Positions 44,150 through 55,938 of a DNA stretch of 64,000 nucleotides are shown here, in pieces. Below the pieces are notes generated by a model. That model did not search any database. It saw only the letters and a list, made by a program, of their open reading frames with translations, and was not told the DNA's origin. Each line of letters begins with the position of its first letter. The stretch's first letter is position 1. The DNA is from Diplolepis rosae. Its lineage: Eukaryota > Arthropoda > Insecta > Hymenoptera > Diplolepididae. Made by a program: the position numbers and the translations under genes. The stretch is from assembly GCA_030998225.1 (NCBI GenBank), contig JAPYXD010000308.1, positions 6,024,001-6,088,000 of the forward strand. Reading direction: 5' to 3'.

Positions 44150-47115
44150 GAAGAGGACCATCATTGAGAATGTTGACTCCATCAACGCTTCGGAAAACAG
44201 GAATCTGTGGAGATCACTTTTTGCCTGAATCGTTTTGGAACGAAACTCGCAAAAAGTTGAGACCAAATCAGAATCCAATTCCGTATGCAGTTGCGGCAGA
44301 GGAAGATGAAGAAGTGCAGCAGAGGATGGAGGCCAGCAGTATCGTCGGCGAAAAAGAAGAGGAAACGCAAAGGAGGATAGAGGGAACCAATCGTGGGACC
44401 AGCAGTGAAGAAGAGGAAACATATAAGATGGAAGAAGAGGACGAAAGGGGAACTTGTGAAGAAAAAGAAGAAACAGAGACCGGAACTGTTCGTGAAGCTG
44501 AAAGAGATGTGAGGATGTTGGCAGAAACATCTCATAATGATGAAGATGACCTATGTGTGCATAAAGAAAAAGTGTTAAAAACTTATCCAGGTGCTATTAA
44601 AGCGAATGAGTTTGTTACCGTAGACGAAGAAAATGATGAAATGGAGTGGTGTAAGGTTGAACCTCCATTACCGAGTAGAAGCTCTAGCGTTGACCAAAAC
44701 TGTGATCGCCCTATTGAAGAAAAGGTTGTTAACATTACTAAAGGTTTAGCCAACAAGTTCAAAAAATTGAGAAAGGGGGATGAGAAAGCGAAACGGAAAT
44801 CGGCAAGAAAAATAAAAATTTTGCAGGAGACTTTAAAAGCTGAACGAACAAAACACAAAAGAGAGATGTCCGCACTCAAACAGAAGAAACTCAGCGTAAA
44901 GGAATTTCTGGATGCACATCATTGCACAAATTCTGTATCTCGTGCTATGGTTACACTTCAACTACGGAAAGGTAATAGACGTTTCACCAAGGATGAAAAG
45001 GATCTTGTAAAAAGGCTGAATTATTATTCTGCATCAGCGTACAGGCATATGCGAAAGGCTGGACTGAAGCTGCCTGCTATGTCTTCGATACGAAAATGGA
45101 TTGGTGAATATGACATAAAGCCTGGATTCAGTGACGCCATTTACGACAAATTGAAGGAGAAGATGAATGACTTGCCGCCGGAACAACGGATATGTGGATT
45201 AAAGTGGGACGAATTCAGCTGTAAAAAATTCGAAGAGTATTCTAAATACTGCGATTTAATTGAAGGCTTAGTGGATCTTGGTCCTTTGGGTCGGCAAAAC
45301 GCGCCAGCATCTACCGTTCTTGTGTTTTCTTTAGATAGCTTAGATGCTAAAAATCCATATTCCCAGCCAATTTCGTACTTTTTAACTGACAAAAGCACAA
45401 CCGGTGAGGTAATTGCGGAATTAGTTAAACGATGTCTGTCGAAACTGGCAGAATGTGGATCAGATGTGAGGCTTCTGACGTGCGATCAGGCATCAACAAA
45501 TCAGAATTGCATATGGAAGTCATTTGGAGCGACGGAAGAAAAACCTTATTTCGAGTACGAGGGGCGAAGGTACTTTTGCAGTTTCGATATCCCACATTTG
45601 ATAAAAAGGTTGTTGGCACAACTGCGAACACACCAATTTTTATATGATGTTGACGGAAACATAATAGCTAATTTTCAAGATTACGTAGCGGCCTGGAATT
45701 ATGACCGCAAGAGTCCAACAAGTAATTTACTTAGTCACATTACGGAAGCGCATATGGATCCAAACAACTGGGAAGTTATGAACGTTCTAAGAGCTTTCCA
45801 TTTTTTCAGTAAAAGATTTGCAACAGCAATAAGACTGGCTGGAGCAGATCCAAAAAGTGAGATTCACGGCACAAAGGAGCATCCTACTCAAACTTGGAAA
45901 CTCACTGCTGCTTTCGCAGAAGAAATGGACAAGTTTATTGATGCAACTAACGCTTACAAATTGGTGTTCCATAACCCGGCAAAGCGACCATTATCATCGA
46001 AAAATCCACACATTGAAGAAACGTTAAAAAACTTCCTACGTTGGTCATCAACTTGGACTATGAACCCAAAATCTAAGAGCAAAGCGCCATGCCTGAAAGG
46101 TCTACCTTTTACGGTAAATGCAATACTCTCTACGTATCACACAATTAGAAACGATTATCCAAACTTCGATTTAGCAGTTGGACTTTGCAACCAAGATTCT
46201 TTGGAACATTTATTTTCAAAAATTCGCCAACGAGGAGGTCACGTCAGCAACCCTACAGCAAGAATGGTCCGCTTAAGTTTGCGACACATACTCTGTAGTG
46301 GAAAGATCGAAGGTGGTTCAGGCGCCAACGTTCAAATAGAAGATAAAAACCTGCACATGTTGATAAACACCCCAAGTGATGTTGAGAAAGCATTTGGAAA
46401 AGACGGCGAAGAACTGCTTGCAGAAGAACTGAAACAAAGCGAAGAACAGGATGACATTCAACGCAAAGATATTGAGACGACTGTAGAAGCAATCGATAGG
46501 AACGAAGATTTGATCAGTAATGGAAGAGAAGGCCTCATCGAAGCAGACGTTGCACATTTCAACTTGCAGGTAAAGGAGGATTCCAGCCATTTACCAGAGG
46601 AAACTTCTTTTCATGAACGTAATGCGGTTACATATTTCGCTGGATATGTCGCTTCTAAACTTTTTCTCAGAAGTAAGTGTGAGAGTTGTCGAGACAATAT
46701 GATGAAAACACCAATGGAAAAATCAGAGGAGAATGAATATTACATTCGATTGAGAGAGTACCAAAATTTGGATGAAGATGCCCCAGAAGTTGAAAAATTG
46801 ACAAGACCAACCAATGAATTCACAAGAATAATTTACCATCAACTAAAATCGTTTGAGTCATCATGGGAAAATTACTGGGCTTCTAGCAACTTGCTGCAAC
46901 ATTTGTCTGACGAAGCTGAGAAGGAAACCAAAGAGCATTTCCCAGAATGGTTTAAGGCAGATTGTGACTGCTGTGAGCACCGTATAAGTGCTCTAAGATT
47001 CATGCTGCGTGTTAAAGTTCACGCGAAAAGCCGGGAACGAAATGGAGAACGACAAGCGCAAGTGATTCGCATGAAGAAAAGGGGCAGAAAAGTCAACATT
47101 GTGATGAATAATTAA
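44150..47115 (+). CDS. P-element-like (THAP9-type) transposase, exon 2
   Basis: Joined to exon 1 (35994-36120) it gives 1,030 codons plus TAA at 47113-47115. Order: THAP finger completed by ICGDHF with closing PNQNPIPY (about residues 1-85), a long acidic region (about 90-220), a lysine-rich coiled coil (about 240-290), then the P-element transposase core. Putative catalytic acids: D396 (LKWDEF), D488 (CDQASTN) and E728 (EHLFSKIRQRGG), the last in the GGH/NPT block typical of this family. A C-terminal CESC motif follows YFAGYVASKL. There are no stops or frameshifts over 3 kb, unlike most local transposons, so it is either recently active or kept by selection. The hydrophobic stretch upstream of 44150 in the same frame is intron, not a signal peptide. 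No P-type terminal repeats were recognised. Confidence 0.9.
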
Positions 47116-49127
47116 GGTAAAGAACATTTTGTGTATCATGTATGTTGTGCTAGAAGTGCATTTGTAACACAGGAATCAATAAATTCTTATTCACTGCACA
47201 TGACGACAATGCATTTTACATCTCCAGCCACAAATGACATCTTAAACATTAAATATTTGTGTTTTCAGATCTTTGGGAAGACCGTGAGTTTTATCCCTGA
47301 AAGATTTCAAGGAAATGAATCTCGTCAACAGAAATTGATTTCAAATTATAAGGTAAATAAAGAAAAGTACATTCATTATAAAAAATTAACTCAAATGTTT
47401 CTTTGGTAATTTCACTAATGGATGCAAATTTTAATTGATTACAGAATATAGGCGTTCCTATCCACGATGGATGTCTTTGGAATTTTTGGGGTGCAAACAG
47501 AAAAGGGCTTTACTGTTAATGAAGGTATGTGTAACATGTCGCTGATTTGAATTTCACTTTAAGGACTCACTGGCCATAATGATGGAATATGTTTAAAAAT
47601 ATATAATTTTGTTAGCAGCATCAAAAAGGATGTCATAAAGACAATCAGTTGTAATTACGGCAAAGAATTTAGAATACGAAACAGAGTCCTTATCAAGGCG
47701 TTTTGTTCCGTTAAGAGTGGTGGGTACTATTTAACCATCTTTTATTGGTAATTTCAACGTATTTAAAAATAATATCCAGTACAGCATTTACCATTGAGTG
47801 CAATTGTAGGTCTGGATTCAAGTCGTTAGAATATAATAAGAAAAGGCGGAGCAGATTTGATTGAAACTGAATATTCCGGTCATATTTTTGATGTTTCGGT
47901 ACTATTTACAGGTATTTCAAACATTTTGCGATTTAAATTTCCCTCAACAATAAAATGTAGCAGTTAATTATTTCATTACTGTGATTTTAGATTTTATAAC
48001 TAACTCTGCATCTTCAGCGAGTACGAGTGCCTCTTTTTTCATGAAGGTACGACTTATGTATACGCTTCAGAATGGAAATATTGATAAAATCTGATGTTAA
48101 TTTGTAATATTCTCCTTACAGGTGGGACCATGGTATTTCTTAACTTCAATCGTGGAAACATTGTAGTCAATGCAATGACCTCAACTAGAACAAAGGCGTG
48201 TAAACGTTTTACCTAAAATAATTGGAAGGCCTTAATTTGTATGTTCGGTAAAAGCTTACTGTTGCTTTTACTTTAATTAAAAAAATTCTTTCATTGTTAA
48301 CGGTGCACTTCCTTGGCTTTAACCTATATAGTTTCAGTAATTTTTATTTCTGCGAATATTTAATATGTTACTTCTTTAAAACTTCGAATTATAATTTAAA
48401 AATTTCCGAATATTAAAATAATATCAATGTCTTAATATCCATTTGTAATGCAATATTTTTATTTGCGATTTTCACGTACAAGAAAGTCGTCGTATATACT
48501 TCGAAAAGAGATTTGACGGAAGCCAGGAAAAGAATTTCTCTCAAAGCATTTGGTTTCTTTCACACAAAGTTTTATTTGAATCAAACAAATTTTCTTGTAA
48601 ATTAAGTAAATTATTTCAAAATTGCAATTCTTTCTTGAAAGCCAAAAAATAATATTTAAACTTAGTTTAAACTAATCACTTTCAGAAAACTCAGCTTAAA
48701 CGAGAAAAATCGAATTTAATTCATTAAAATTGATATTCGGGATATCCTCGAAAAAGGATATGTAGGGCAAATTTAAAATTAAAATAAAATGCAAATACTT
48801 TTTTTTTGTATTTCGAGACTTAAATCTTTATATTACAGAATAACTTGGCCACATTATTGTGAAAAAATAGGCCTCTCGAACAAGTTCATTTCCCTAATTC
48901 CAACAAATCTTTCTTTTGAGTATTGGTAACGCGCTTATGGTTTGTTATAATTTAGATTTATACTTGTATAATTCTAAATGTTTTCACTTTAAAAAAAATA
49001 CTTTTTCGTTTTGTTGTCTCGTTTAATATAATTGAACATAGTTTATCTTTTTTAAATTTATTTTATGTTTAATATTCTATTTATTATGTCCGTTATTCGT
49101 AATGATGTAATTTATAGATATATGAGG
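47116..49127. other. Downstream region of the P-like gene; exon-like fragments
   Basis: AATAAA at about 47178 could end the transcript. Several short segments bounded by AG and GT occur (47269-47349, 47446-47525, 47812 on, 48121 on), the first reading IFGKTVSFIPERFQG and the next NIGVPIHDGCLWNFWG in compatible phase. They might be extra 3' exons or chance. 48250-49127 shows nothing. Confidence 0.3.
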
Positions 49128-49171
49128 CTCCTCGCGGAGGTTTTTCCACAACGTGGTTTTTCCCGACCGGG
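49128..49171 (+). other. Three consecutive hairpins separated by T5 runs
   Basis: CCTCGCGGAGG (49130-49140), CCACAACGTGG (49146-49156) and CCCGACCGGG (49162-49171), each separated by TTTTT. AATAAA follows at about 49228. This resembles the R region of copia-type LTRs, where similar GG-TTTTT-CC blocks are found, but no TG...CA ends or primer-binding site were identified. Confidence 0.4.
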
Positions 49172-50198
49172 TTGTGCTGAAGCAGTGTAATGTTCACATG
49201 TCTGTTAGGCAAATCAAACTCATTCAATAAACATTACTTTCACTTTCATCTCTGCACATGAATATGGTCAGTGATTTCAAATCCTTCCCCTCTCTAATAG
49301 TGAACGTTCATTTATTATTGGTTGTGGAATTATGCAAGTAACTATCCCTTTAGTTTCGACAAAACGACATAAAATTATTACAGAAAAGTAACTACAGTCT
49401 CGGGTTGTAAGGGATGTTTCACCTGCATAAATTCATATGTTGTTTCTAAAATTAATGTAATCTCAAGCTTTATGAATGTTTAATAAGGTCAAAACACCAA
49501 TTACCAAGAGGGAACAATTTGTCGAGAAAATAGTTGATTTCTTATAATCTAAAACTGTAATCTGTTATTTTTTAGTAGAAGTCATTACATATAAGTCTCA
49601 TTTAAGCTACTGTATCAGAAAAATGAGGTTTGCATGCCAATCAAATGAAAATAGAAAATCTTATTTTCGACCTTGTACAATAAGTTCTCCCTCGGTAATT
49701 AGTGCCCGGTAATAAGGGCTGAATAGATAATAATTAAGAATTTAACGGGAGTGTATTAAAAAGAATTAATAAGCAGAAGAATGCAAAAGAAGGAATGGAA
49801 AGGCTTAAAGGAATTTCACTTTAAAAAATCCAGGTTGAATTTAAATGTATGAATAGTTTTCTCGTTAATAAATATTTTGTATTGAATTTTAATTTGTAAT
49901 TAGAATAGAAAAAATCTATCTGAATTGTATAAAAATTTTTTTATTAATATATTGAATGTATATTTGGTGTATTGCATTACAACCGCCATATATGATTCAT
50001 TAGAGGACACTGGATTAAATATGTAATATAAATATTTGTACCAGTGCTCCATTATAAATACTTGCAAAAAAATAAAAATAAAAATAAATAATTTTTGTAC
50101 AATATTACACTTTATTTCCCGTACTGAACTTTAATTTAATTTATTATCAATTATCATTGCTATTTAATTACTATCACATATTTATGAAGTATCTTATT
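49172..50198. other. Gene-free stretch
   Basis: AT-rich; no features beyond a possible LTR remnant at its left edge. Confidence 0.4.
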
Positions 50199-50293
50199 TA
50201 TAATGTTTGTTCATTTCTTTGGCATAGGGTCAGTTTCTTCTTATTTTCTTTGATTAAAATTATTATTACATTTAAAAATGCGCAAAAAGAAAG

Positions 50294-50338
50294 AAAGGCA
50301 AACGTTTCGGCCACATATGGGGGCCCTCTTCAGTGCCA
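50294..50338 (-). ncRNA. Hammerhead-ribozyme-like motif 6
   Basis: Minus strand: GGCA, CTGAAGA, extra G, stem II GGCC/GGCC, GAAACGTT, TGCC. Stem I pairs GGCA with TGCC (4 bp). The A in CTGAAGA falls at the variable core position 7. Confidence 0.52.
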
Positions 50339-50882
50339 TAAATTCAAAGATTAATTCAAAATTTATGTAAAGAATTACAATATAGAAGATAATCAAAAAA
50401 GAATTATAATAAAAATTAAAAACTTATCACATAGCTTGCAATTCAAAATGAAGTAGTCCAGTATGCAGCATCACGAATTGAAAAATTACGTGAAGTTCAC
50501 TATGAATAGTCGGTTTTTAAAACAGTTCAGATCATTCTGTGAGAGACGCCGGTATTAAAGTCTTCACGAGAAGTTTTCATTAATGTAAAACTTGTTCGCG
50601 TTTTGCCATTGTGAACAATTTGGCATCATTCATTAATAATAAACATTTTTTGAAAAAAATTCCGGTCGGTTCGTGTGCAAAATTTGTTATGTTTTTTAAT
50701 TTATCCGGTTTTTTATTCATAGTGAACTTCACGTAATTTTTCAATTCGTGATGCTGCATACTGGACTACTTCATTTTGAATTGCAAGCTATGTGATAAGT
50801 TTTTAATTTTTATTATAATTCTTTTTTGATTATCTTCTATATTGTAATTCTTTACATAAATTTTGAATTAATCTTTGAATTT

Positions 50883-50926
50883 ATGGCACTGAAGAGGGCC
50901 CCCATATGTGGCCGAAACGTTTGCTT
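50883..50926 (+). ncRNA. Hammerhead-ribozyme-like motif 7
   Basis: Plus-strand mirror of motif 6, CTGAAGA at 50889. Stem I GGCA/TGCT includes one G-T pair. Forms the outward-facing pair with motif 6. Confidence 0.5.
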
Positions 50927-51022
50927 TCTTTCTTTTTGCGCATTTTTAAATGTAATAATAATTTTAATCAAAGAAAATAAGAAGAAACTGACCCTATGCC
51001 AAAGAAATGAACAAACATTATA

Positions 51023-52251
51023 TGAATTTGGGTCAATACAATAATAGACATGTTACCAAATATGTCAATTTGATATCTTATTTATCCTAATTTTTTCATT
51101 ATTAAACCGATTTATAACTTGTACAGTTGGAAAATATTCAAATTTATATTTATTTATATTTAAGTAAATTGTTCAAAGGTGATAAAAAAACATTATTGAG
51201 GAGAATGTATTGCAGATGAAACCAATTCAAATATGCGAATTGAAATTATTTTAACTCTAGAGGTTCTGAGTCGAATTTATTATAATTGAAATTTCAAAAC
51301 TTATATTCTACAAGAATGAATTAAAACAGTTTAATACACATATTTCATGAACTGATTAGAAGGAATTAAATAAACTCAAAATGTGTCGACCTTTGCGGAA
51401 TACAAAACATCTCTTTGAGGTGTGCGTACTGCTACGATTAGAAGGAATTAAAAAAATCGGAAATACGTTTGCGTTTGTAGAATAGAATTGAGAATAGAAT
51501 TGAGAAATGCGGCGGTCGCTATGGAAATAGAAAGCAATTAGTTTTGGAGATATCCTATTCAAATGTTGTACACTTTAGGCTGATGAAAAAATCGCGCATT
51601 GAAAAGAAAAGAATAATCTTCTCTTTTACGCTAAAATCTAAAAATATTAATCTTTCTCTATTCAACCCTTATTGCCGGGTGCTTTACATTTATAAGACAA
51701 CAATTTATAGACCCTAAAAGTTTTTTAATTCATTTCATAAATAGTTTCTTGCAAATTCCAATCAATTATATTATATCAGGCTGCATTTTTACAGTCTCGT
51801 CACACATGAGAAGATATATCAATGTAAAATTTGACCCCTACATTTTTTAACGATTATCCACCTTTCATAATCTCCTGAATACGATGGAGGGTTTTTCAAT
51901 CTTGTCTGTCCGTCTGTCTCCGTCATTATCGTCATCGTCGTTGCCTGGGGACACAAAAACTTCCCAAAGAATCCTCTCAGATTGAAATGCGCTTTGGTAC
52001 ACTTAATTAGAGTCCCAGAAGTAAGGACAAGTTCGCTAACTAGCCACATCCGACCAAAATTGTGAAAATAAGATCATTTTTTCTGATTTGAAAACATAAA
52101 AAATTGCAATATTAATTTCTGACAGTGCTCATAAATTCCTACCAATTATCATTATGATAAAACTTATATTAAAACTTGAAAAAAGTCAATATCTAAATTC
52201 CATTTTCCAGTTAAATTACACGAAATACGAAAAAACTTTATAGTTCAAATT
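51023..52251. other. Gene-free stretch with dispersed repeats
   Basis: GATTAGAAGGAATTA occurs twice (51355 and 51438). 51890-52080 has TGTCTGTCCGTCTGTCTCCG followed by CTAACTAGCCACATCCGACC, part of the dispersed family at 26810 and 36155. No gene. Confidence 0.5.
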
Positions 52252-53092
52252 ACAAAGGGCCTAGCCAGGTTTCTATGTAAAAACGTCCCCCAACCCAAAT
52301 GAGATGTATAGTATCAAGTATTCGAAAGCATCTGCCCTAGGATTGTTTTGTGCAAATTTTCAACCCGATAGCCGCCATATTGGATGAGTTATCGTTGATT
52401 ATGCAAATTTCGTTTTTTGTATTTTTTACCTCAAATAATAGTTGGAAAATTCTGAAAAAATTCACAGCATTAATTCTTATTAAGAGAAATTTCTGTAAAT
52501 TTTTCGCGAATTTTGGCGTGTAAAATTCGCAAAGAAATAATATATTTCATGATAATTTTTTAATTCTATTATCGCTATATTGAGTCAATTTTCACTCATG
52601 ATTATGCAAATTTATATCATATAATATATGATATGAAACTATGATATAAATGATATTATCTAATTTATTCAGATTTTCCAACAATGTAGACAGTAAAGTA
52701 CACCATTTTATTCATGGTTATAATGAAACTTTTATTTTTATTTTATTGTGTTTTGAATTATAAAGAAATTGCATGTAGAAGTTTTTGCTATCTTATCCAA
52801 CACGAATTGCGGGTAGAAAAGTTGGCGAAAAAATGAACGCAGATGTCTCTAAATAAATCAGGGTTCAATCTTCCACATTTTTCCAATTATCAGTTCCACT
52901 AAAAAATGCGAAAAACAAAATTTGCATAATCATCAGTGAATATTGACTCAATATAGCGATAATAGAGTTAAAAAATTATCAAGAAAATTTGCACAAAACA
53001 ATCCTACGGAAAATGCTTTCGAATACTTGATATTATACATCTCATTTGGGTTGGGGGACGTTTTTACATGGAAATCCGGCTAGGCCCTTTGT
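52252..53092. mobile_element. Foldback element with ACAAAGGGCCTAGCC ends
   Basis: The left end ACAAAGGGCCTAGCCAGGTT and right end (inverted) ACAAAGGGCCTAGCCGGATT continue as inverses for about 150 bp (CGTCCCCCAACCCAAATGAG, TTGTTTTGTGCAAATTTTC). A second inverted block, TCTATTATCGCTATATTGAG, lies inside. Length 841 bp, non-coding, no clear duplication of the target. Confidence 0.85.
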
Positions 53093-54250
53093 CTGGAACA
53101 GTTTCTGATCGAATTCATATTTTCGTATCAATTAAAAAAAAGTACCATTAAAATTTAAAAATCTCATTTTTTAAACAAAAGATGTGAGATAAATAAAAAA
53201 TTTTGAGATAGAGAATTATTTGCCATATGAGGTGTAAAGTACAACTTCTCATTGGGACATTTTTTGACAAAATATATGTTTTGTTTTGATTTTAAAAAAC
53301 ACTATTGAAAATTCCATTTTATAACTAAAAAAATGAGTGTCAGAATACGAAATTGTTTGCTTCCGTAAGTTTTATAAATTTGCGTTCATAATTTTTTCGC
53401 AGGATGAATATTTTTTGCTTTGATTTAGGAAAAATTTTTTTTTTGAAAATCAAAAATTCAATTTTTCAAACAAAATATTAGTAATAATGCAAAATTTTTT
53501 GCTTATATAAGTCCCACAAATTTTCATACCCTTTTGTTAACCAAAATATTCGAGATATAGAAAAAAAATCATAATAGGAAATTTTTCGCTTAAAAAATAA
53601 GGTGAAAATATATAATACATTACAGAGGAATCAATATAGACTTAAATTGATTTTTTCCATTACATAACGAGTCTTAGTTTCTTGTTTTTGATTGTAAATA
53701 TAAAGGGTACCTTGCCTATGACCTTTCCTTGAATTTCGTTATGCTTCTAGAAAAAAATCAGGATAAAACTAATGTTTCTTATGCAAATTTTTATAATGCT
53801 TAAAAAGTGAAAATAATTTGTATAAGAAAAGGAAGTTTTGTCTAAATTTTTTTCTAGAATAATAGAGAAATAAATTTTTAATGTAATTAAAATTAAATAA
53901 ATTAAATTTTTATGATATTGACAATCAAAAATTTAATTTAGCAGTGGCAAAAATTCCGAATTCAACCACCTAGTTTTAAATAGAATATGTAAAATACGAA
54001 AAAACGTAAAAATATTCGTTTCAATAAGGTCTAAAAATGTTGTCTGACAGTTTTTGGTAAAGTGTATATTTTCCGTTTCAATTTACAAAATACCATTAAA
54101 ATTCGAAAATTCCACTTTTTAACAAAAATATACAAAATTGTGGAGAGAATGTTAGAATGAGAAATGGTTTGCTTAAATGGGTTCTACAAATTTGCATTCA
54201 CGCATTACATTTTTATAAATTTTATGAAAAGTAAAAAATTTTATAAACAT
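53093..54250. repeat. Long run of decayed satellite-like units
   Basis: Repeated blocks of the type AAAATTCCATTTTTNAACNAAAATAT, GTAAAATACGAAAAA and TTGCTT...AAGGTCTACAAAT, irregularly spaced. Same family as 13030-13200, 15360-15720, 26457-26740, 33080-33480, 34400-34800, 36200-36620 and 52080-52240. Confidence 0.6.
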
Positions 54251-55938
54251 CACTTTTTCTCATTCCACACTTCACTGTACGAAGAAGAAAGCATACATTA
54301 TTCCACAAAAAACATTTAAGATCGTGTATTTTACAAGATTTTAAAAATTGTATAACAACTTTTTACTACACCGGCTTTTATCCCATGACAATTACCACTA
54401 CGAATTTCTATACCGACTTTATGGGATCGATAAACTATAACAGCGCGGACCTTTAATTTTAGTTTGAAAAAGATCCGAAAAAGCTGTACGCAATTGGGGG
54501 CGCTGCAAAAGTGATAAACAGTAGCTCTGTTTTACCCTTCAAGTAGTAGAATGAACCTTTCATTTTAGTTCCCAAGAGCATTTCGCAATAGGGCGCGCTG
54601 CGGAAAATCACTCGAAATTAAATACATTACTTTAGCAATCTCCCAACTCATCTCTGACACGCCCCTATTGCGTGCCTACTCTATAATAACTGTATGAAAA
54701 AAAACCCATGAAACTTCCCTAGGGTGAACTATGTACTCATTTCTGTTGAGCATTCAGTTGACATCACTGACATCTAGCGGATAAATTCTCACTTCACAAA
54801 GTATCCAGCAATCATTAGCAGCGACATCTCCCGACAAAACTGCAACTTAACTTTCCTTTGCTCTGTGGGTAAGAGATACATTTTGTTACAAAAGTAGACA
54901 ATGTCTCCACCTCTCGGTTAAGTTTGGAACTATTTTTTGCTAATGAAATATGAATGTCCCAGAAATGTTTCGGTGGGACTTTCCGGTAACATCCCTTCGG
55001 AACGTCCCCGGAGTGCGGACATTTCGCACGTTCCAGGTATGTTCATGGAACGTTCCCTGGGGACGTTCCGAATGTCCCCACGGAACGTTCCATGAATGTT
55101 TATGGAATGTACTGTGCTATTAGGGAAGCTTTTAATTAATCACTTTTAAAAAGAAGTTATAGTCTTAAAAAAGCCTTTGAAAATTAAAAAAAATTTGAGT
55201 TCAAACGATTTTAAAACTCTTTTATTTTCAGATCATATATTGTATCATTAATTTATCTGATTGATATTGTACTTTTGTGACATCTTAATATCTGTAATTT
55301 ATTACCTAAAGTATAGTATAGGTAAGGAAGAATTAAAGAGTTATATATTGTCAGAAAATAGAATTATAAGAAAGTTAATAATGACAGAATTTATTAAATA
55401 AAAATGATTATTATTTTTAAAATGTACAAAAAAATACAATTAATTAACAATCTGAATTTACAATATTCAAAATCAATTGAGTGAAATCAAAGAAAGTTAA
55501 AATATAAAACTACTTGAATACAACAGGTTATGAAGTTAACCTCAAATTTTGCATTTAAATTCTACAAACAAGTAGTATCAAATAAATAGTCCTTGCTGGT
55601 CACACACTCGAAACAATTATTTAACATTTCCTGAAATTCATAAAATTTATGTCACGTCATCAACATTATTTAAGAGTTTTAACAAAATTTGTTAGCTGTC
55701 AAATTTTGTAAACAGAAGTCGCCGGGCGAGCAGATGACGAGATGCATGAGACATCGAATCGAAGAAATCGCAGAAACTCAGAAAGTTAGGGAACGCTTGC
55801 TTTTACTTCATTTCGTATATGCTATATATAGACGAAATAAGGAGAGAGCCGAAGTCTCCCGAAGATTTTCGGGCATCTCCGAGTTTTCGAATTCAGAAGA
55901 GGAGAAGTTGGTTGCGCGCGCAACCAAACTTACAGCTC
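54251..55938. other. Gene-free stretch downstream of the THAP gene
   Basis: 54440-54660 has two related blocks (CTTTAATTTTAGTTTG... and CTTTCATTTTAGTTCC..., each ending in GGGCGC(GC)TGC) and the inverse of 31861-31892. 54950-55134 is described separately. The plus-strand frame at 55689-55961 lies in a GC-richer patch and overlaps the last exon of the minus-strand THAP gene, so I do not call it a gene. Confidence 0.45.
54950..55134. repeat. Cluster of GGAACGTTCC palindromes
   Basis: GGAACGTTCC occurs perfectly at 55047-55056 and 55082-55091, with further CGGAACGTCC, GGACGTTCCG and GAATGTCCC variants between 54950 and 55112. It ends ACTGTGCTATTAGGGA. Probably the end of a DNA transposon; family unknown. 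Confidence 0.65.

Larger units (their letters stand above)
50199..51022. mobile_element. Palindromic element with a second type of outward-facing ribozyme-like ends
   Basis: Arms 50199-50510 and about 50716-51022 are near-perfect inverses, starting TATAATGTTTGTTCATTTCT and containing GGCATAGGGTCAGTTTCTTC and GTGAAGTTCACTATGAATA. Spacer of about 205 bp. Each arm carries a hammerhead-like core with a stem II unlike that of the other family. Non-coding. Confidence 0.85.
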
